Assembly (NCBI RefSeq): GCF_038024095.1
Contig: NZ_CP150668.1
Location: 1,798,001 to 1,862,000, forward strand
DNA: 64,000 bases
Source: Polaribacter tangerinus
Lineage (GTDB): Bacteria > Bacteroidota > Bacteroidia > Flavobacteriales > Flavobacteriaceae
Direction of reading: 5' to 3'
The translations under genes and the position numbers were made by a program. The notes under the pieces are model-generated. The model was given only the letters and a program-made list of their open reading frames with translations, was not told the origin of the DNA and made no database searches. How positions within the stretch are numbered: position 1 is the stretch's first letter; each line of letters opens with the position of its first letter. Positions 8,875 through 17,982 of this stretch are shown piece by piece.

Positions 8875-8979
8875 TATTTAAATGCAAATTATCGACTTTA
8901 TTTTTCGTTCTATCGAAAAATTAAAATTTAAAATATAAAGGGTATTTATGTTTGTACTAACAAAATAATAAAACACTTT

Positions 8980-9165
8980 ATGATGTTACAAATTTTACCA
9001 CCAGATAATTCCGCTCTAGAAGAATCTTCAGCTTTAGACGGACAATTGTTTTTAGTGATTTTTGCAATGGCAATGGCTGTTTTTTTAGTTCTTAAAATTG
9101 CCAAAAAAATAAGTACTATTAAAGTATTTAAATCATCAGAAAACAAAAAATACTCGTCTCAATAA
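8980..9165 (+). CDS. Small single-span membrane protein, hypothetical
   Basis: A possible 61-residue protein with one hydrophobic span (GQLFLVIFAMAMAVFLVLKIA, about residues 21-41) flanked by an acidic N-terminus and a basic C-terminus, which predicts N-out/C-in topology. A -7-like box TATGTTTG (8947-8954) lies 26 bases upstream. I do not recognise the family. An antisense frame of similar length exists and has no such support. The stretch from 9166 to 9304 holds no other gene that I can see. Confidence 0.4.
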   Translation: MMLQILPPDNSALEESSALDGQLFLVIFAMAMAVFLVLKIAKKISTIKVFKSSENKKYSSQ

Positions 9166-9304
9166 TTAGACTTTTCTTAACAATATAACCGCTCATTTTT
9201 CTTCATCTTTGATATCTTTAAGATAATATTTAAATAACGGACTCAAATATTCTTTAAAAATTGATAATTTTAAGGAATATTTACACCCAGTTTAAAAAGT
9301 TAAG

Positions 9305-10150
9305 ATGAAGATTTATCCAATAGAAACAGGCAATTTTAAGCTAGATGGTGGTGCAATGTTTGGCGTAGTACCAAAAACCATTTGGCAAAAAACAAATCCT
9401 GCAGATGCCAACAATTTAATTGATATGAGTATGCGTTGTATGCTCATAGAAAACGGTCAACAACTCATTTTAATAGACACAGGTTTAGGCGCTAAACAAT
9501 CTGAAAAATTTTTTAGCTATTATTATTTATATGGCGACTTTTCTCTAAACTCATCTCTTAAAAAATTAGGATATCATAGAGATGATATTACAGATGTTTT
9601 TTTAACACACTTGCATTTCGACCATTGTGGTGGTGTTATAGAATGGAATACATCAAAGTCAATGTTACAACCTGCATTTAAAAATGCAAAAATTTGGTCT
9701 AATAACGCTCATTGGAAATGGGCAACTGAGCCAAATCCAAGAGAAAAAGCTTCCTTTTTAAAAGAAAATATTTTTCCTATTGAAGAAAATGGTCAGTTAA
9801 ATTTTATCGACAATAATGGTCAAAATTCATTAGGTTTCGATATCTTATTTATGGATGGTCATACAGAAAAACAAATGTTACCAAAAATTACTTATCAAGG
9901 TAAAACAATTGTTTTTATGGCAGATTTATTACCAACAATTGGTCATATACCTTTACCATATGTTATGGGGTATGACACAAGACCACTATTAACTATTAAA
10001 GAGAAAGATAATTTTTTAAAAGAGGCTGCCGACAATAATTATTACCTTTTTTTAGAGCATGATGCTCATCATGAACTCTGTACAGTAATGCACACAGAAA
10101 AAGGAGTACGATTAAAAAACACACATAAATTTATAGATATATTTAATTAG
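9305..10150 (+). CDS. MBL-fold metallo-hydrolase
   Basis: Metallo-beta-lactamase fold hydrolase of 281 residues without signal peptide. The zinc motif THLHFDHCGG gives His102, His104, Asp106 and His107. LILIDTGLG (54-62), the GHTEKQMLP loop, the later metal Asp in FMADLLPT and a C-terminal FLEHDAHH complete the site. The overall pattern resembles the lactonase/YtnP branch, so a lactone or ester substrate is plausible, but this is inference. The subtilase gene starts 8 bases downstream, suggesting one transcript. Confidence 0.88.
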   Translation: MKIYPIETGNFKLDGGAMFGVVPKTIWQKTNPADANNLIDMSMRCMLIENGQQLILIDTGLGAKQSEKFFSYYYLYGDFSLNSSLKKLGYHRDDITDVFLTHLHFDHCGGVIEWNTSKSMLQPAFKNAKIWSNNAHWKWATEPNPREKASFLKENIFPIEENGQLNFIDNNGQNSLGFDILFMDGHTEKQMLPKITYQGKTIVFMADLLPTIGHIPLPYVMGYDTRPLLTIKEKDNFLKEAADNNYYLFLEHDAHHELCTVMHTEKGVRLKNTHKFIDIFN

Positions 10151-10158
10151 AAACAGAA

Positions 10159-11856
10159 ATGAACGTATTAAAACCAATTATGTATTCAGCTTTTGCTGGT
10201 CTTTTATTTGCAAGTTGTAAATCTTCAATAACTACAATACCAGTTCCGGCTGGCGCAAATACAGTTTTAAATATCCCAGCCAAAAAAGCAGGTTTATCTG
10301 AAATAGAAACAAAAACTTGGAGTCATTTAGACCTCGAAACCGATACCATACCAGGAATGAGTATTGAAAAAGCATACCAGTTTTTAGATGGTAAAAAAGG
10401 AGTTTCGGTAGTTGTTGCTATTGCAGACTCTGGAGTAGATGTATCGCACGAAGATTTAAAAGATGTAGTTTGGGTAAATGAAGATGAGGTTGCAGGAAAT
10501 AATAAGGATGATGACAATAATGGATATATAGACGATATAAATGGTTGGAATTTTTTAGGAAATGCTGCCGGAGATTTGGTAAATGCAGATCAGTTAGAAA
10601 TTACAAGGCTTGTTAAAAAAGGAATGGATAAGTTCGGAGATAAAAAAGCAAGTGAAATAACAGCAGAAAATAAAACTGAATTTGAAGAGTTTTTAAAATT
10701 AAAAGAAAAATTTGAAGCATCTGTTACTGCCCACGAACAAGAATTAAAAAATTTAAACCAAACAGCTACTAGAATTAATCAAATAGAGGATAATTTTAAT
10801 GCCGTTAAAAAGTTTTTAGGTAAAGACTCCTTTACCATTGATGATTTAAAAAGTGCCAAACCAGAAAAACCTGTTTTAGCAGCACAAATTGCCGATATTA
10901 CAAATATGTTAAGCCGAGGAATGACTGAAGAGGCTTTGTTAGATTACAAGAAGCAATTAATGGATTACAAAACGTCTAAGGAATCTGGTAAAAGTTACGA
11001 CTTAAACTTTAATAAAAGACAAACTTTAGGAGACGATTTATACGACATTACAGATACCAACTATGGGAACAATAATGTTATTGGTTCTAAAGATTTAGAA
11101 AGTCACGGTACACACGTTGCGGGTATTGTAGCCGCATCTAGAAACAATAATAAAGGTGTAAACGGTGTAGCGCATAATGTAAAAATTATGGCAGTAAGAG
11201 TTGTGCCTGATGGAGATGAGCACGACAAAGATGTAGCTTTAGGTATTCGATATGCAGTAGATAATGGTGCAAAAATAATAAATACAAGTTTTGGAAAAGC
11301 CTATTCACCAAACAAGCAGTGGGTGTATGATGCAATAAAATATGCAGCAAAAAAAGATGTTTTAATAGTAAATGCAGCCGGTAACGATGGTAAAAATATA
11401 GATGTTGAAAAAACATATCCTAACGACTCCAAAGACTTGTTAACAGAAATAACAGATAACGTAATAACAATTGGTGCAATGAGTGCCTCTTATAATGAAA
11501 ACTTACCTGCGTCATTTTCTAATTACGGAAAAATAAATGTAGATGTTTTTGCGCCAGGAGTAGCTATATACGCTACGATGCCTAAAGATGAATATGCACA
11601 AAATAGTGGAACTTCTATGGCAGCACCTTCTGTGGCAGGTATTGCAGCCTTAGTACGTTCATATTATCCGCAATTATCTGCAAGTCAGGTGAAACATATT
11701 TTAATGAATTCTGGTTTTAAAATACCTTTTGAAGTAATAAAACCTGGATCTAAAAACGAGAAAGTTCCCTTTTCTGATTTATCAGTATCTGGTAGAGTTG
11801 TAAATGCTTACAATGCTTTAAAAATGGCAGATAGAATTGTAAACGGAAAAAAATAA
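10159..11856 (+). CDS. S8 (subtilisin-family) serine peptidase, lipoprotein
   Basis: A secreted subtilase anchored as a lipoprotein (LLFASC, Cys20). The catalytic triad is complete: Asp90 in VVAIADSGVDVSHEDL, His in ESHGTHVAGIVAA (about residue 317) and Ser in NSGTSMAAPSVAG (about 480). Between Asp and His lies an unusually long insertion (roughly residues 140-300) that is charged and helical, with coiled-coil character (KLKEKFEASVTAHEQELKNL), which is typical of a Bacteroidetes S8 subgroup. No type IX C-terminal sorting domain is seen. Likely role is periplasmic or surface proteolysis. Confidence 0.92.
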   Translation: MNVLKPIMYSAFAGLLFASCKSSITTIPVPAGANTVLNIPAKKAGLSEIETKTWSHLDLETDTIPGMSIEKAYQFLDGKKGVSVVVAIADSGVDVSHEDLKDVVWVNEDEVAGNNKDDDNNGYIDDINGWNFLGNAAGDLVNADQLEITRLVKKGMDKFGDKKASEITAENKTEFEEFLKLKEKFEASVTAHEQELKNLNQTATRINQIEDNFNAVKKFLGKDSFTIDDLKSAKPEKPVLAAQIADITNMLSRGMTEEALLDYKKQLMDYKTSKESGKSYDLNFNKRQTLGDDLYDITDTNYGNNNVIGSKDLESHGTHVAGIVAASRNNNKGVNGVAHNVKIMAVRVVPDGDEHDKDVALGIRYAVDNGAKIINTSFGKAYSPNKQWVYDAIKYAAKKDVLIVNAAGNDGKNIDVEKTYPNDSKDLLTEITDNVITIGAMSASYNENLPASFSNYGKINVDVFAPGVAIYATMPKDEYAQNSGTSMAAPSVAGIAALVRSYYPQLSASQVKHILMNSGFKIPFEVIKPGSKNEKVPFSDLSVSGRVVNAYNALKMADRIVNGKK

Positions 11857-11859
11857 TTT

Positions 11860-11891
11860 AAAAAACAGCGGTATAATTATCGCTGTTTTTT
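11860..11891 (+). terminator. Terminator after the subtilase gene
   Basis: AAAAAACAGCG (11860-11870) pairs with CGCTGTTTTTT (11881-11891) around a 10-base loop, ending in a T-run. Confidence 0.85.
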
Positions 11892-11922
11892 TACTTTTAT
11901 ATCAAACTAAATTAATAAAATA

Positions 11923-13764
11923 ATGAAAAAAATATTTTTATTTGTTTGTTCAGTAGTACTTTTTACTGCTTGTACTCAAACAAAAAATAGCGTTTACAAT
12001 CAGGTAACTAGTACTGTAAACCCAGGTTACTGGCAGCAGTATATTTCTTATAAAATGGATATTGATGTAGATGCAGAGAAACATCAATACAAAGGAAAAC
12101 AAGAAGCAGTTTACACCAATAATTCGCCAGATGAGCTTACAAAAGTATACTACCATTTATACTTTAATGCTTTTCAGCCGGGTTCTCAAATGGATGTTAG
12201 GTCTTTAAATATCAAAGACCCAGACGGTAGAGTTAGAGATAGAATTAGTAAACTTACCCAAGATGAAATAGGTTATATTAAAGTAAATACTTTGAAGCAA
12301 AATGGAGTTCCGGTGTCTTTTGAAACAGTAGGAACTATTTTAGAAGTAACCTTAAATACGCCAATAAAATCTGGAGAAAGTGTAAAATTTGATATGGATT
12401 TTGATGCTCAAGTACCATTACAAATTCGAAGATCTGGAAGAGATAGTAAAGAAAACGTAGCGCTTTCTATGGCGCAATGGTATCCGAAAATGGCAGAATA
12501 TGATTTTGAAGGCTGGCATACACCACCTTATATTGCTAGAGAATTTCATGGTGTTTGGGGAGATTTTGATGTAAAAATTACTATCGATAGAGAGTATACA
12601 GTAGGTGGAACAGGTTATTTACAAAATCCGCAAGAAATTGGGCATGGTTATGAAGATGCTTCAAAACCTTTAAATATTCCAAATACCGAAAAATTAACTT
12701 GGCATTTTGTAGCTCCTCGTGTGCATGATTTTATGTGGGCAGCAGACCCAGCATATACTCATGATGTATTAACAATGGATAATGGCATTGATTTGCACTT
12801 TTTATATAAGAATGATTTATCTGAAGAGTATACACAAAACTGGAAAGACTTACAGCCTAAAACAGCAGAATTAATGACTTATTTCTCTGAAAATATAGGA
12901 CAATATCCTTACAAACAGTATTCTGTAATACAAGGAGGAGATGGAGGTATGGAGTATGCAATGTCTACTTTAATTACCGGTCAGCGTAGGTTTGGAAGCT
13001 TGTTTGGCGTAACGGCACATGAATTGGCACATACTTGGTTTCAGTTTTTATTAGCAACCAACGAAAGTAAACATCCTTGGATGGATGAAGGTTTTACCTC
13101 TTATATTTCTAGCAAGGCCACTGCAGCAATTTTAAAAAATACAGATAAAAATCCAAATGCTGGTCCTTATAGAGGATATAATTTTATGGTAAGTTCGGGG
13201 TCTGAAGAGGTGCTAACCACACATGCTGATAGATATAATACCAATAGAGGATATAGTTTTGGGAGTTATGGAAAAGGGAGTATGTTTCTGGCACAATTAG
13301 AGTATATTATTGGAGCTGAAAATACAGCAAAAGGGTTAAAAAAATATTTCGAAGATTTTAGTTTTAAGCATCCAACGCCAAACGATGTAAAACGCTCTAT
13401 GGAAAAGGTTTCTGGTATTCATTTAGACTGGTATTTAAATGAGTGGACACAAACATTACATACTATAGATTATGGGGTAAAAAGTGTTGTTGGAAATGAA
13501 ATAACATTACAGCGTATTGGTCAAATGCCAATGCCAATAGATTTAGAAGTTGTGTATGCAGATGGTTCTGTAGAAAACTTTAATATTCCACTGAGAATAA
13601 TGAGAGGTAATAAGCCTACCACTGCAACAGTTATTGAAGATTGGGCATGGGCAAATCCTATATATACTTTTAAGACCTCAAAAAATATAAAATCTGTTAC
13701 TATAGATAAAAGTAAGTTAATGGCAGATATTAATGATGATAATAATGTTTTTGAGGTAGAGTAA
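11923..13764 (+). CDS. M1-family metallopeptidase, lipoprotein
   Basis: Zinc aminopeptidase-type protein of 613 residues with a lipoprotein signal (VLFTAC, Cys17). The zinc site is HELAHTW (about residues 365-371) with the second glutamate 18-19 residues on in WMDEGFTSY. The substrate-facing GGMEYAMS corresponds to the GxMEN motif with an altered last position. The protein probably acts on peptides in the periplasm or at the outer surface. It lies between two terminators, so it is transcribed alone. Confidence 0.92.
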   Translation: MKKIFLFVCSVVLFTACTQTKNSVYNQVTSTVNPGYWQQYISYKMDIDVDAEKHQYKGKQEAVYTNNSPDELTKVYYHLYFNAFQPGSQMDVRSLNIKDPDGRVRDRISKLTQDEIGYIKVNTLKQNGVPVSFETVGTILEVTLNTPIKSGESVKFDMDFDAQVPLQIRRSGRDSKENVALSMAQWYPKMAEYDFEGWHTPPYIAREFHGVWGDFDVKITIDREYTVGGTGYLQNPQEIGHGYEDASKPLNIPNTEKLTWHFVAPRVHDFMWAADPAYTHDVLTMDNGIDLHFLYKNDLSEEYTQNWKDLQPKTAELMTYFSENIGQYPYKQYSVIQGGDGGMEYAMSTLITGQRRFGSLFGVTAHELAHTWFQFLLATNESKHPWMDEGFTSYISSKATAAILKNTDKNPNAGPYRGYNFMVSSGSEEVLTTHADRYNTNRGYSFGSYGKGSMFLAQLEYIIGAENTAKGLKKYFEDFSFKHPTPNDVKRSMEKVSGIHLDWYLNEWTQTLHTIDYGVKSVVGNEITLQRIGQMPMPIDLEVVYADGSVENFNIPLRIMRGNKPTTATVIEDWAWANPIYTFKTSKNIKSVTIDKSKLMADINDDNNVFEVE

Positions 13765-13793
13765 TTTTAAAAACATCATTTTAATTTTAAAAG

Positions 13794-13817
13794 AACCTGT
13801 TAAGCAATTAACAGGTT
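13794..13817. terminator. Terminator between convergent genes
   Basis: AACCTGTTAA (13794-13803) and TTAACAGGTT (13808-13817) form a 10-bp stem with a GCAA tetraloop, with seven T following on the plus strand and A/T-rich sequence on the other. Confidence 0.88.
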
Positions 13818-13847
13818 TTTTTATTTAGAATACATTCAAAGGGGTTT

Positions 13848-14513
13848 TTACTGAATAAATTCCTCAATTTTTTCGTTAGGGATAAATCCTTTAAGCATTA
13901 GAAATACGCCACAAATAATTAAAATAATTCCCATTATTTTTTTTACACGAAGAATAACATTGGGAGTCATTTTATTTTTTAGCTGTTTTGCTAGAAATAT
14001 TTTTCCTAAGTCAGTTATAAAATAGCCCAATAAAATAGCTCCGAAATACCAAAAAATTGCATCCTGATTCATTTTTAATGTAGGACCAATAACTAACACT
14101 GTTCCAAACCAAAATGCCAATACACCCACATTTATAAAGTTTAAAAAAAAGCCTTTTAAAAGCAGTTTTAAATAGTTGTTCTTTACGGGAACATTTACAA
14201 TTTCTGCGGCGGCTAATGCCTCTTTTTTGTTTTCTTTTTCGAGGTAAGTAATGAGGCCATAAATAATTAAAACCAACCCACCTAAAAAGAATAATCTGGG
14301 GTCGTCTTTTATTTTCTCTAGAACAGATCTACTTCCGTAGTAGGCAATTAATATAAAAGATAAATCGCCTAAAATTACCCCAATATTAAACATTACTGCT
14401 GCCCTGGCACCTTTTAGAATACTAATTTGAATGAGCATAAAAAATACTGGCCCTATCATAAAAGCCATAAAGAAACCAATTAAAAGTGCGTTTTTTAGGT
14501 CGTAAATATCCAT
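13848..14513 (-). CDS. LysE-family translocator
   Basis: A 221-residue inner-membrane protein with about six hydrophobic spans. The N-terminus (LIGFFMAFMIGPVFFMLIQISILKG) carries the GP motif characteristic of the LysE/RhtB exporter superfamily, and the N..NVGVLAFW segment after the cytoplasmic loop fits too. Members export amino acids or related small molecules; the substrate here is unknown. The gene is transcribed alone on the minus strand. Confidence 0.85.
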   Translation of the reverse strand: MDIYDLKNALLIGFFMAFMIGPVFFMLIQISILKGARAAVMFNIGVILGDLSFILIAYYGSRSVLEKIKDDPRLFFLGGLVLIIYGLITYLEKENKKEALAAAEIVNVPVKNNYLKLLLKGFFLNFINVGVLAFWFGTVLVIGPTLKMNQDAIFWYFGAILLGYFITDLGKIFLAKQLKNKMTPNVILRVKKIMGIILIICGVFLMLKGFIPNEKIEEFIQ

Positions 14514-14577
14514 TCTATAAAAGTAGGAATAAAAATTATATCTCTAAATTTAGTATCGTTAAAACCTAAAAAACTTT

Positions 14578-15624
14578 TTATACGTCGTCAAAATCTATAG
14601 TAACTTTTTCTGTTGTAGGATATGCTTGACAAGTAAGAACAAGGCCTTCTTCAATTTCGCTATCTGTTAAAATTGAGTTTTTTACCATTACTGCTTTTCC
14701 TTCTGTTACTTTTCCAAGACAAGAGCTACACACACCTCCCTGACAAGAATAGGGTGGGTCTAATTCGTTACGTAAACTTGCTGCTAATATATCATCTGTT
14801 TGCGCCATTACAAAAGTAGTTTCCTCATCGTCTAATAACACGGTAATTTCTGTGGTTCCTTCTTTTACAGCAGCACTTGCTTCTTTGTTTTCAGAAACTG
14901 TAAATAGTTCAAAGTGAATATTATTTTTTGAAATATTATTATTTTCTAAGGTGCTAGAAACTTCATGTATCATTTCTTCTGGGCCACATAAAAAAGCAGC
15001 ATCAAAAATAGTTTCCTTATACATGTTTTTAACAAAGTAGTTGGTTACATTTTGGTCAATTCTTCCACGAAGTTCATTTTTAACTTCCTCTCTACTAAAA
15101 ATAAAATGTAATTTAAATTGCGAAGAATACGTTTCTTTAAGCTGTTTTAATTCCTCAAAAAATAAGGTATCATTTATGGTTTTGTTACCATAAACTAGGG
15201 TAAAAGTAGCTGTTTTTTCTGATGATAAAACTGTTTTTAACATCGATAATATAGGGGTAATTCCAGATCCGGCAGCAATACCTATATAGTTTTTGTTTGC
15301 AGACGGTTCCAGTAAAAATCGGCCTTCTGGTGCTGTAATTTCTATGGCATCTCCAGCTTTTAACAGGGTAGTTGCGTAGGTAGAAAACAAACCATTCTCA
15401 ACTTTTTTAATAGCCACTCTAACCTCTCCACTTTCGGGAGTGGAACATACAGAATATGCTCTTCTTACTTCTTGATTATTAATGGTTTTTTTAAGCGTAA
15501 TGTATTGTCCTGCTTTAAATTGAAATTTCGATTTTAAATTTTCGGGAATGGTAAATGCCACAGAAACCGCATTTGCGGTTTCTGATTTTACTTCTTGTAT
15601 GTGTACGTTATAAAATTCTGCCAT
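14578..15624 (-). CDS. PaaE-like ferredoxin-NADP reductase with 2Fe-2S domain
   Basis: Three-domain electron-transfer protein of 348 residues. An FAD-binding barrel comes first (RRAYSVCSTP near residue 54), then an NAD(P)-binding domain (GIAAGSGITPILSML near 115, CGPEEM near 215), and finally a plant-type 2Fe-2S ferredoxin domain whose ligands are in PPYSCQGGVCSSCLGK and LTCQAYP. This architecture is that of PaaE, the reductase of phenylacetyl-CoA epoxidase. No other paa genes are nearby, so the partner is unknown. It starts 7 bases after asd on the same strand. Confidence 0.88.
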   Translation of the reverse strand: MAEFYNVHIQEVKSETANAVSVAFTIPENLKSKFQFKAGQYITLKKTINNQEVRRAYSVCSTPESGEVRVAIKKVENGLFSTYATTLLKAGDAIEITAPEGRFLLEPSANKNYIGIAAGSGITPILSMLKTVLSSEKTATFTLVYGNKTINDTLFFEELKQLKETYSSQFKLHFIFSREEVKNELRGRIDQNVTNYFVKNMYKETIFDAAFLCGPEEMIHEVSSTLENNNISKNNIHFELFTVSENKEASAAVKEGTTEITVLLDDEETTFVMAQTDDILAASLRNELDPPYSCQGGVCSSCLGKVTEGKAVMVKNSILTDSEIEEGLVLTCQAYPTTEKVTIDFDDV

Positions 15625-15631
15625 AGGTATA

Positions 15632-16621
15632 TTAAACTAAACGATGCTGAACTAAATACTCAGCAATTTGAACGGTATTAGTAGCAGCACCTTTTCTAAG
15701 GTTATCTGCAACAATCCACAAATTTAAGGTATTTTCTTGAGATTCGTCTCTTCTAATTCTACCTACAAAAACTTCGTCTTTGTTATGTGCATTTACAGGC
15801 ATTGGATATACATTATTTTTTAGATCATCTTGAACAATTACACCAGGAGTATTGTTAAGAATTTCTCGAACTTCTTGCAAATCGAAATCATTTTCGAACT
15901 GAACATTTACGGCTTCTGAATGACCACCAGCAGTAGGAATTCTAACTGCAGTAGCAGTTACAGAAAAAGAAGAATCGTTTAAAATTTTCTTAGGTTCTTT
16001 AACCAATTTCATTTCTTCTTTCGTGTATCCATTGTCTAAAAAAACATCGCAATGTGGCAAGGCATTTCTACCAATTTTGTGAGGATAAGCCATTTCTCCT
16101 TCAATGCCAGCTTCTTCATTAACTAATTGTTTTACCGCTTTAACACCAGTACCAGAAACCGATTGGTAGGTAGAAATTACCACACGCTTCATTTTGTACC
16201 TTTTATGCAAAGGTGCAAGTGCCATGACCAATTGTATAGTAGAGCAATTCGGATTTGCAATAATTTTATCATCAGCCGATAAAACATCTCCATTAATTTC
16301 TGGGACTACTAATTTTTTATCAACATCCATTCTCCAAGCCGAAGAATTATCTATAACTGTTGTGCCAACAGCAGCAAATTTTGGTGCCCATTCTAAAGAT
16401 GTATCACCACCAGCAGAAAACAATGCAATTTCTGGACTCATTTTTACTGCCTCAGCTAACGTTACAATAGTATATTGTTTGCCTTTAAAGTTTATTTTTT
16501 TACCAGCAGATTTTTCTGAGGCTACCGGTATAAGCTCTGTTATTGGTAAATTACGCTCCTCTAATACTTGCAACATTACTGTGCCTACCATTCCGGTGGC
16601 ACCTACTACAGCTACTTTCAT
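15632..16621 (-). CDS. asd: Aspartate-semialdehyde dehydrogenase
   Basis: Makes aspartate semialdehyde from aspartyl phosphate, the branch point toward lysine/diaminopimelate, threonine and methionine. The NADP loop VGATGMVGTVM is at 5-15. The nucleophile is Cys126 in NPNCSTIQ. SVSGTGVKAVKQL and the late histidine in AGGHSEAVNV match the family. The 329 residues are the normal length. It is probably the first gene of a two-gene unit with the downstream flavin/FeS reductase. Confidence 0.96.
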   Translation of the reverse strand: MKVAVVGATGMVGTVMLQVLEERNLPITELIPVASEKSAGKKINFKGKQYTIVTLAEAVKMSPEIALFSAGGDTSLEWAPKFAAVGTTVIDNSSAWRMDVDKKLVVPEINGDVLSADDKIIANPNCSTIQLVMALAPLHKRYKMKRVVISTYQSVSGTGVKAVKQLVNEEAGIEGEMAYPHKIGRNALPHCDVFLDNGYTKEEMKLVKEPKKILNDSSFSVTATAVRIPTAGGHSEAVNVQFENDFDLQEVREILNNTPGVIVQDDLKNNVYPMPVNAHNKDEVFVGRIRRDESQENTLNLWIVADNLRKGAATNTVQIAEYLVQHRLV

Positions 16622-16950
16622 TTTTTTGGTTTTTACTTTAAATCTTAATCTTAATTGTAAGAATTACAACAATTCTTTAGCAATGCAAAGATGCTAAAAA
16701 AATGCGCTATTTAATTCTATATTATGCCTATAAGTTTGCTAAAGTTTAAAATTAAAGCAAGAAATTTTCTGATGTTTAATTTTAAACTTTATGATATATC
16801 CGAATTTAATTCGTTGAAACAAATATGTGTTTAAAAGATATAGATAAATAAAGGATTACAATTTTCTTTTTAAATAATATTTGTAGTTTTGTAGCACTTT
16901 TAAAAAAACTGGAATGAGTTCAGTTTATAATTTAACCTAATTCGTATAGC
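16622..16950. promoter_or_regulatory. Divergent asd / trhO intergenic region
   Basis: These 329 bases hold no gene. The best promoter element is TAGTTTTG (16884-16891), a perfect -7 box facing trhO, without a clear -33 box. The rest is AT-rich and shows no strong hairpin. Confidence 0.35.
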
Positions 16951-17982
16951 ATGCAACTGTACAATAAGTTAAGTGCCAAAGAGCGCGCTGCATTAATAGA
17001 TGAGGCTGGCAAAGACCGCCTAACAATTTCTTTTTATCAATATTATAAAATAGAAAACCCACAATTATTTAGAGATAAATTGTTTTTAGAGTGGAACGCT
17101 TTAGAGGTACTTGGGCGAATTTATGTTTCTTCTGAAGGTATAAATGCACAACTCTCTGTGCCATCAGAAAATTTATATGCTTTAAAAGATCAATTAGATA
17201 GTATTTCTTTTTTAAAAGATATTCGATTAAACATTGCTATAGAGCAACACAACAAGTCTTTTTTAAAATTAAAAGTAAAAGTACGCGATAAAATTGTTGC
17301 AGATGGTTTAAATGATGATACGTTTGACGTAACCAATAAGGGAGTGCATTTAAATGCTAAGGAATTTAACGAAATGCTCGTAAATCCTGATACCATTTGT
17401 GTAGATATGCGAAACCATTATGAGAGTGAAATAGGGCATTTTGATGGCGCAATTACTCCAGATGTAGATACGTTTAGAGATTCTTTAGATATTATCGAAG
17501 AAGATTTAAAAGACAATAAAGAAGATAAAAATTTATTGATGTATTGTACTGGCGGTATTCGTTGCGAAAAAGCATCTGCCTATTATAAACACAAGGGTTT
17601 TAAGAATGTTTTTCAGTTAGAAGGTGGTATTATAGAATATACAAGACAGGTAAAAGAACAAGGAATTGAAAATAAATTTATTGGTAAAAATTTTGTGTTT
17701 GATCATCGAAGGGCAGAAAAAATTACAGAAGATGTAATTGCAAATTGTCACCAATGTGGTGCTCCCTGTGATACTCATACAAATTGTGCTAACGAGGGCT
17801 GCCATTTGCTTTTTATACAATGTGATGCTTGTTCAGAGAAAATGGAAAATACATGTTCTACAGATTGTCAAGAAATTATTCATTTGCCTTATGACGCTCA
17901 AAAAGAACTTAGAAAAGGCAAACACGCCAGCAATAAAATCTTTAAAAAAGGTAGAAGTGAGGTGTTGAAGTTTAAGAGATAG
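16951..17982 (+). CDS. trhO: tRNA uridine(34) hydroxylase TrhO (YceA family)
   Basis: Rhodanese-domain enzyme that installs the hydroxyl of 5-hydroxyuridine at the wobble position of some tRNAs. The N-terminal domain has the family's ISFYQYYKI and SSEGINAQLS segments. The rhodanese loop is YCTGGIRCEKA with catalytic Cys199. The C-terminal extension carries cysteine pairs (CHQCGAPC, CANEGCHLLF, CDACSEKM, CSTDC) that probably bind zinc. At 343 residues it is of full length. Its stop abuts the end of the convergent receptor gene with no gap. Confidence 0.92.
   Translation: MQLYNKLSAKERAALIDEAGKDRLTISFYQYYKIENPQLFRDKLFLEWNALEVLGRIYVSSEGINAQLSVPSENLYALKDQLDSISFLKDIRLNIAIEQHNKSFLKLKVKVRDKIVADGLNDDTFDVTNKGVHLNAKEFNEMLVNPDTICVDMRNHYESEIGHFDGAITPDVDTFRDSLDIIEEDLKDNKEDKNLLMYCTGGIRCEKASAYYKHKGFKNVFQLEGGIIEYTRQVKEQGIENKFIGKNFVFDHRRAEKITEDVIANCHQCGAPCDTHTNCANEGCHLLFIQCDACSEKMENTCSTDCQEIIHLPYDAQKELRKGKHASNKIFKKGRSEVLKFKR

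Noticed and set aside
8946..9146. Minus-strand frame opposite the small membrane-protein candidate
   Set aside because: It has no promoter element, and its hydrophobic stretch is the complement of the better plus-strand frame.
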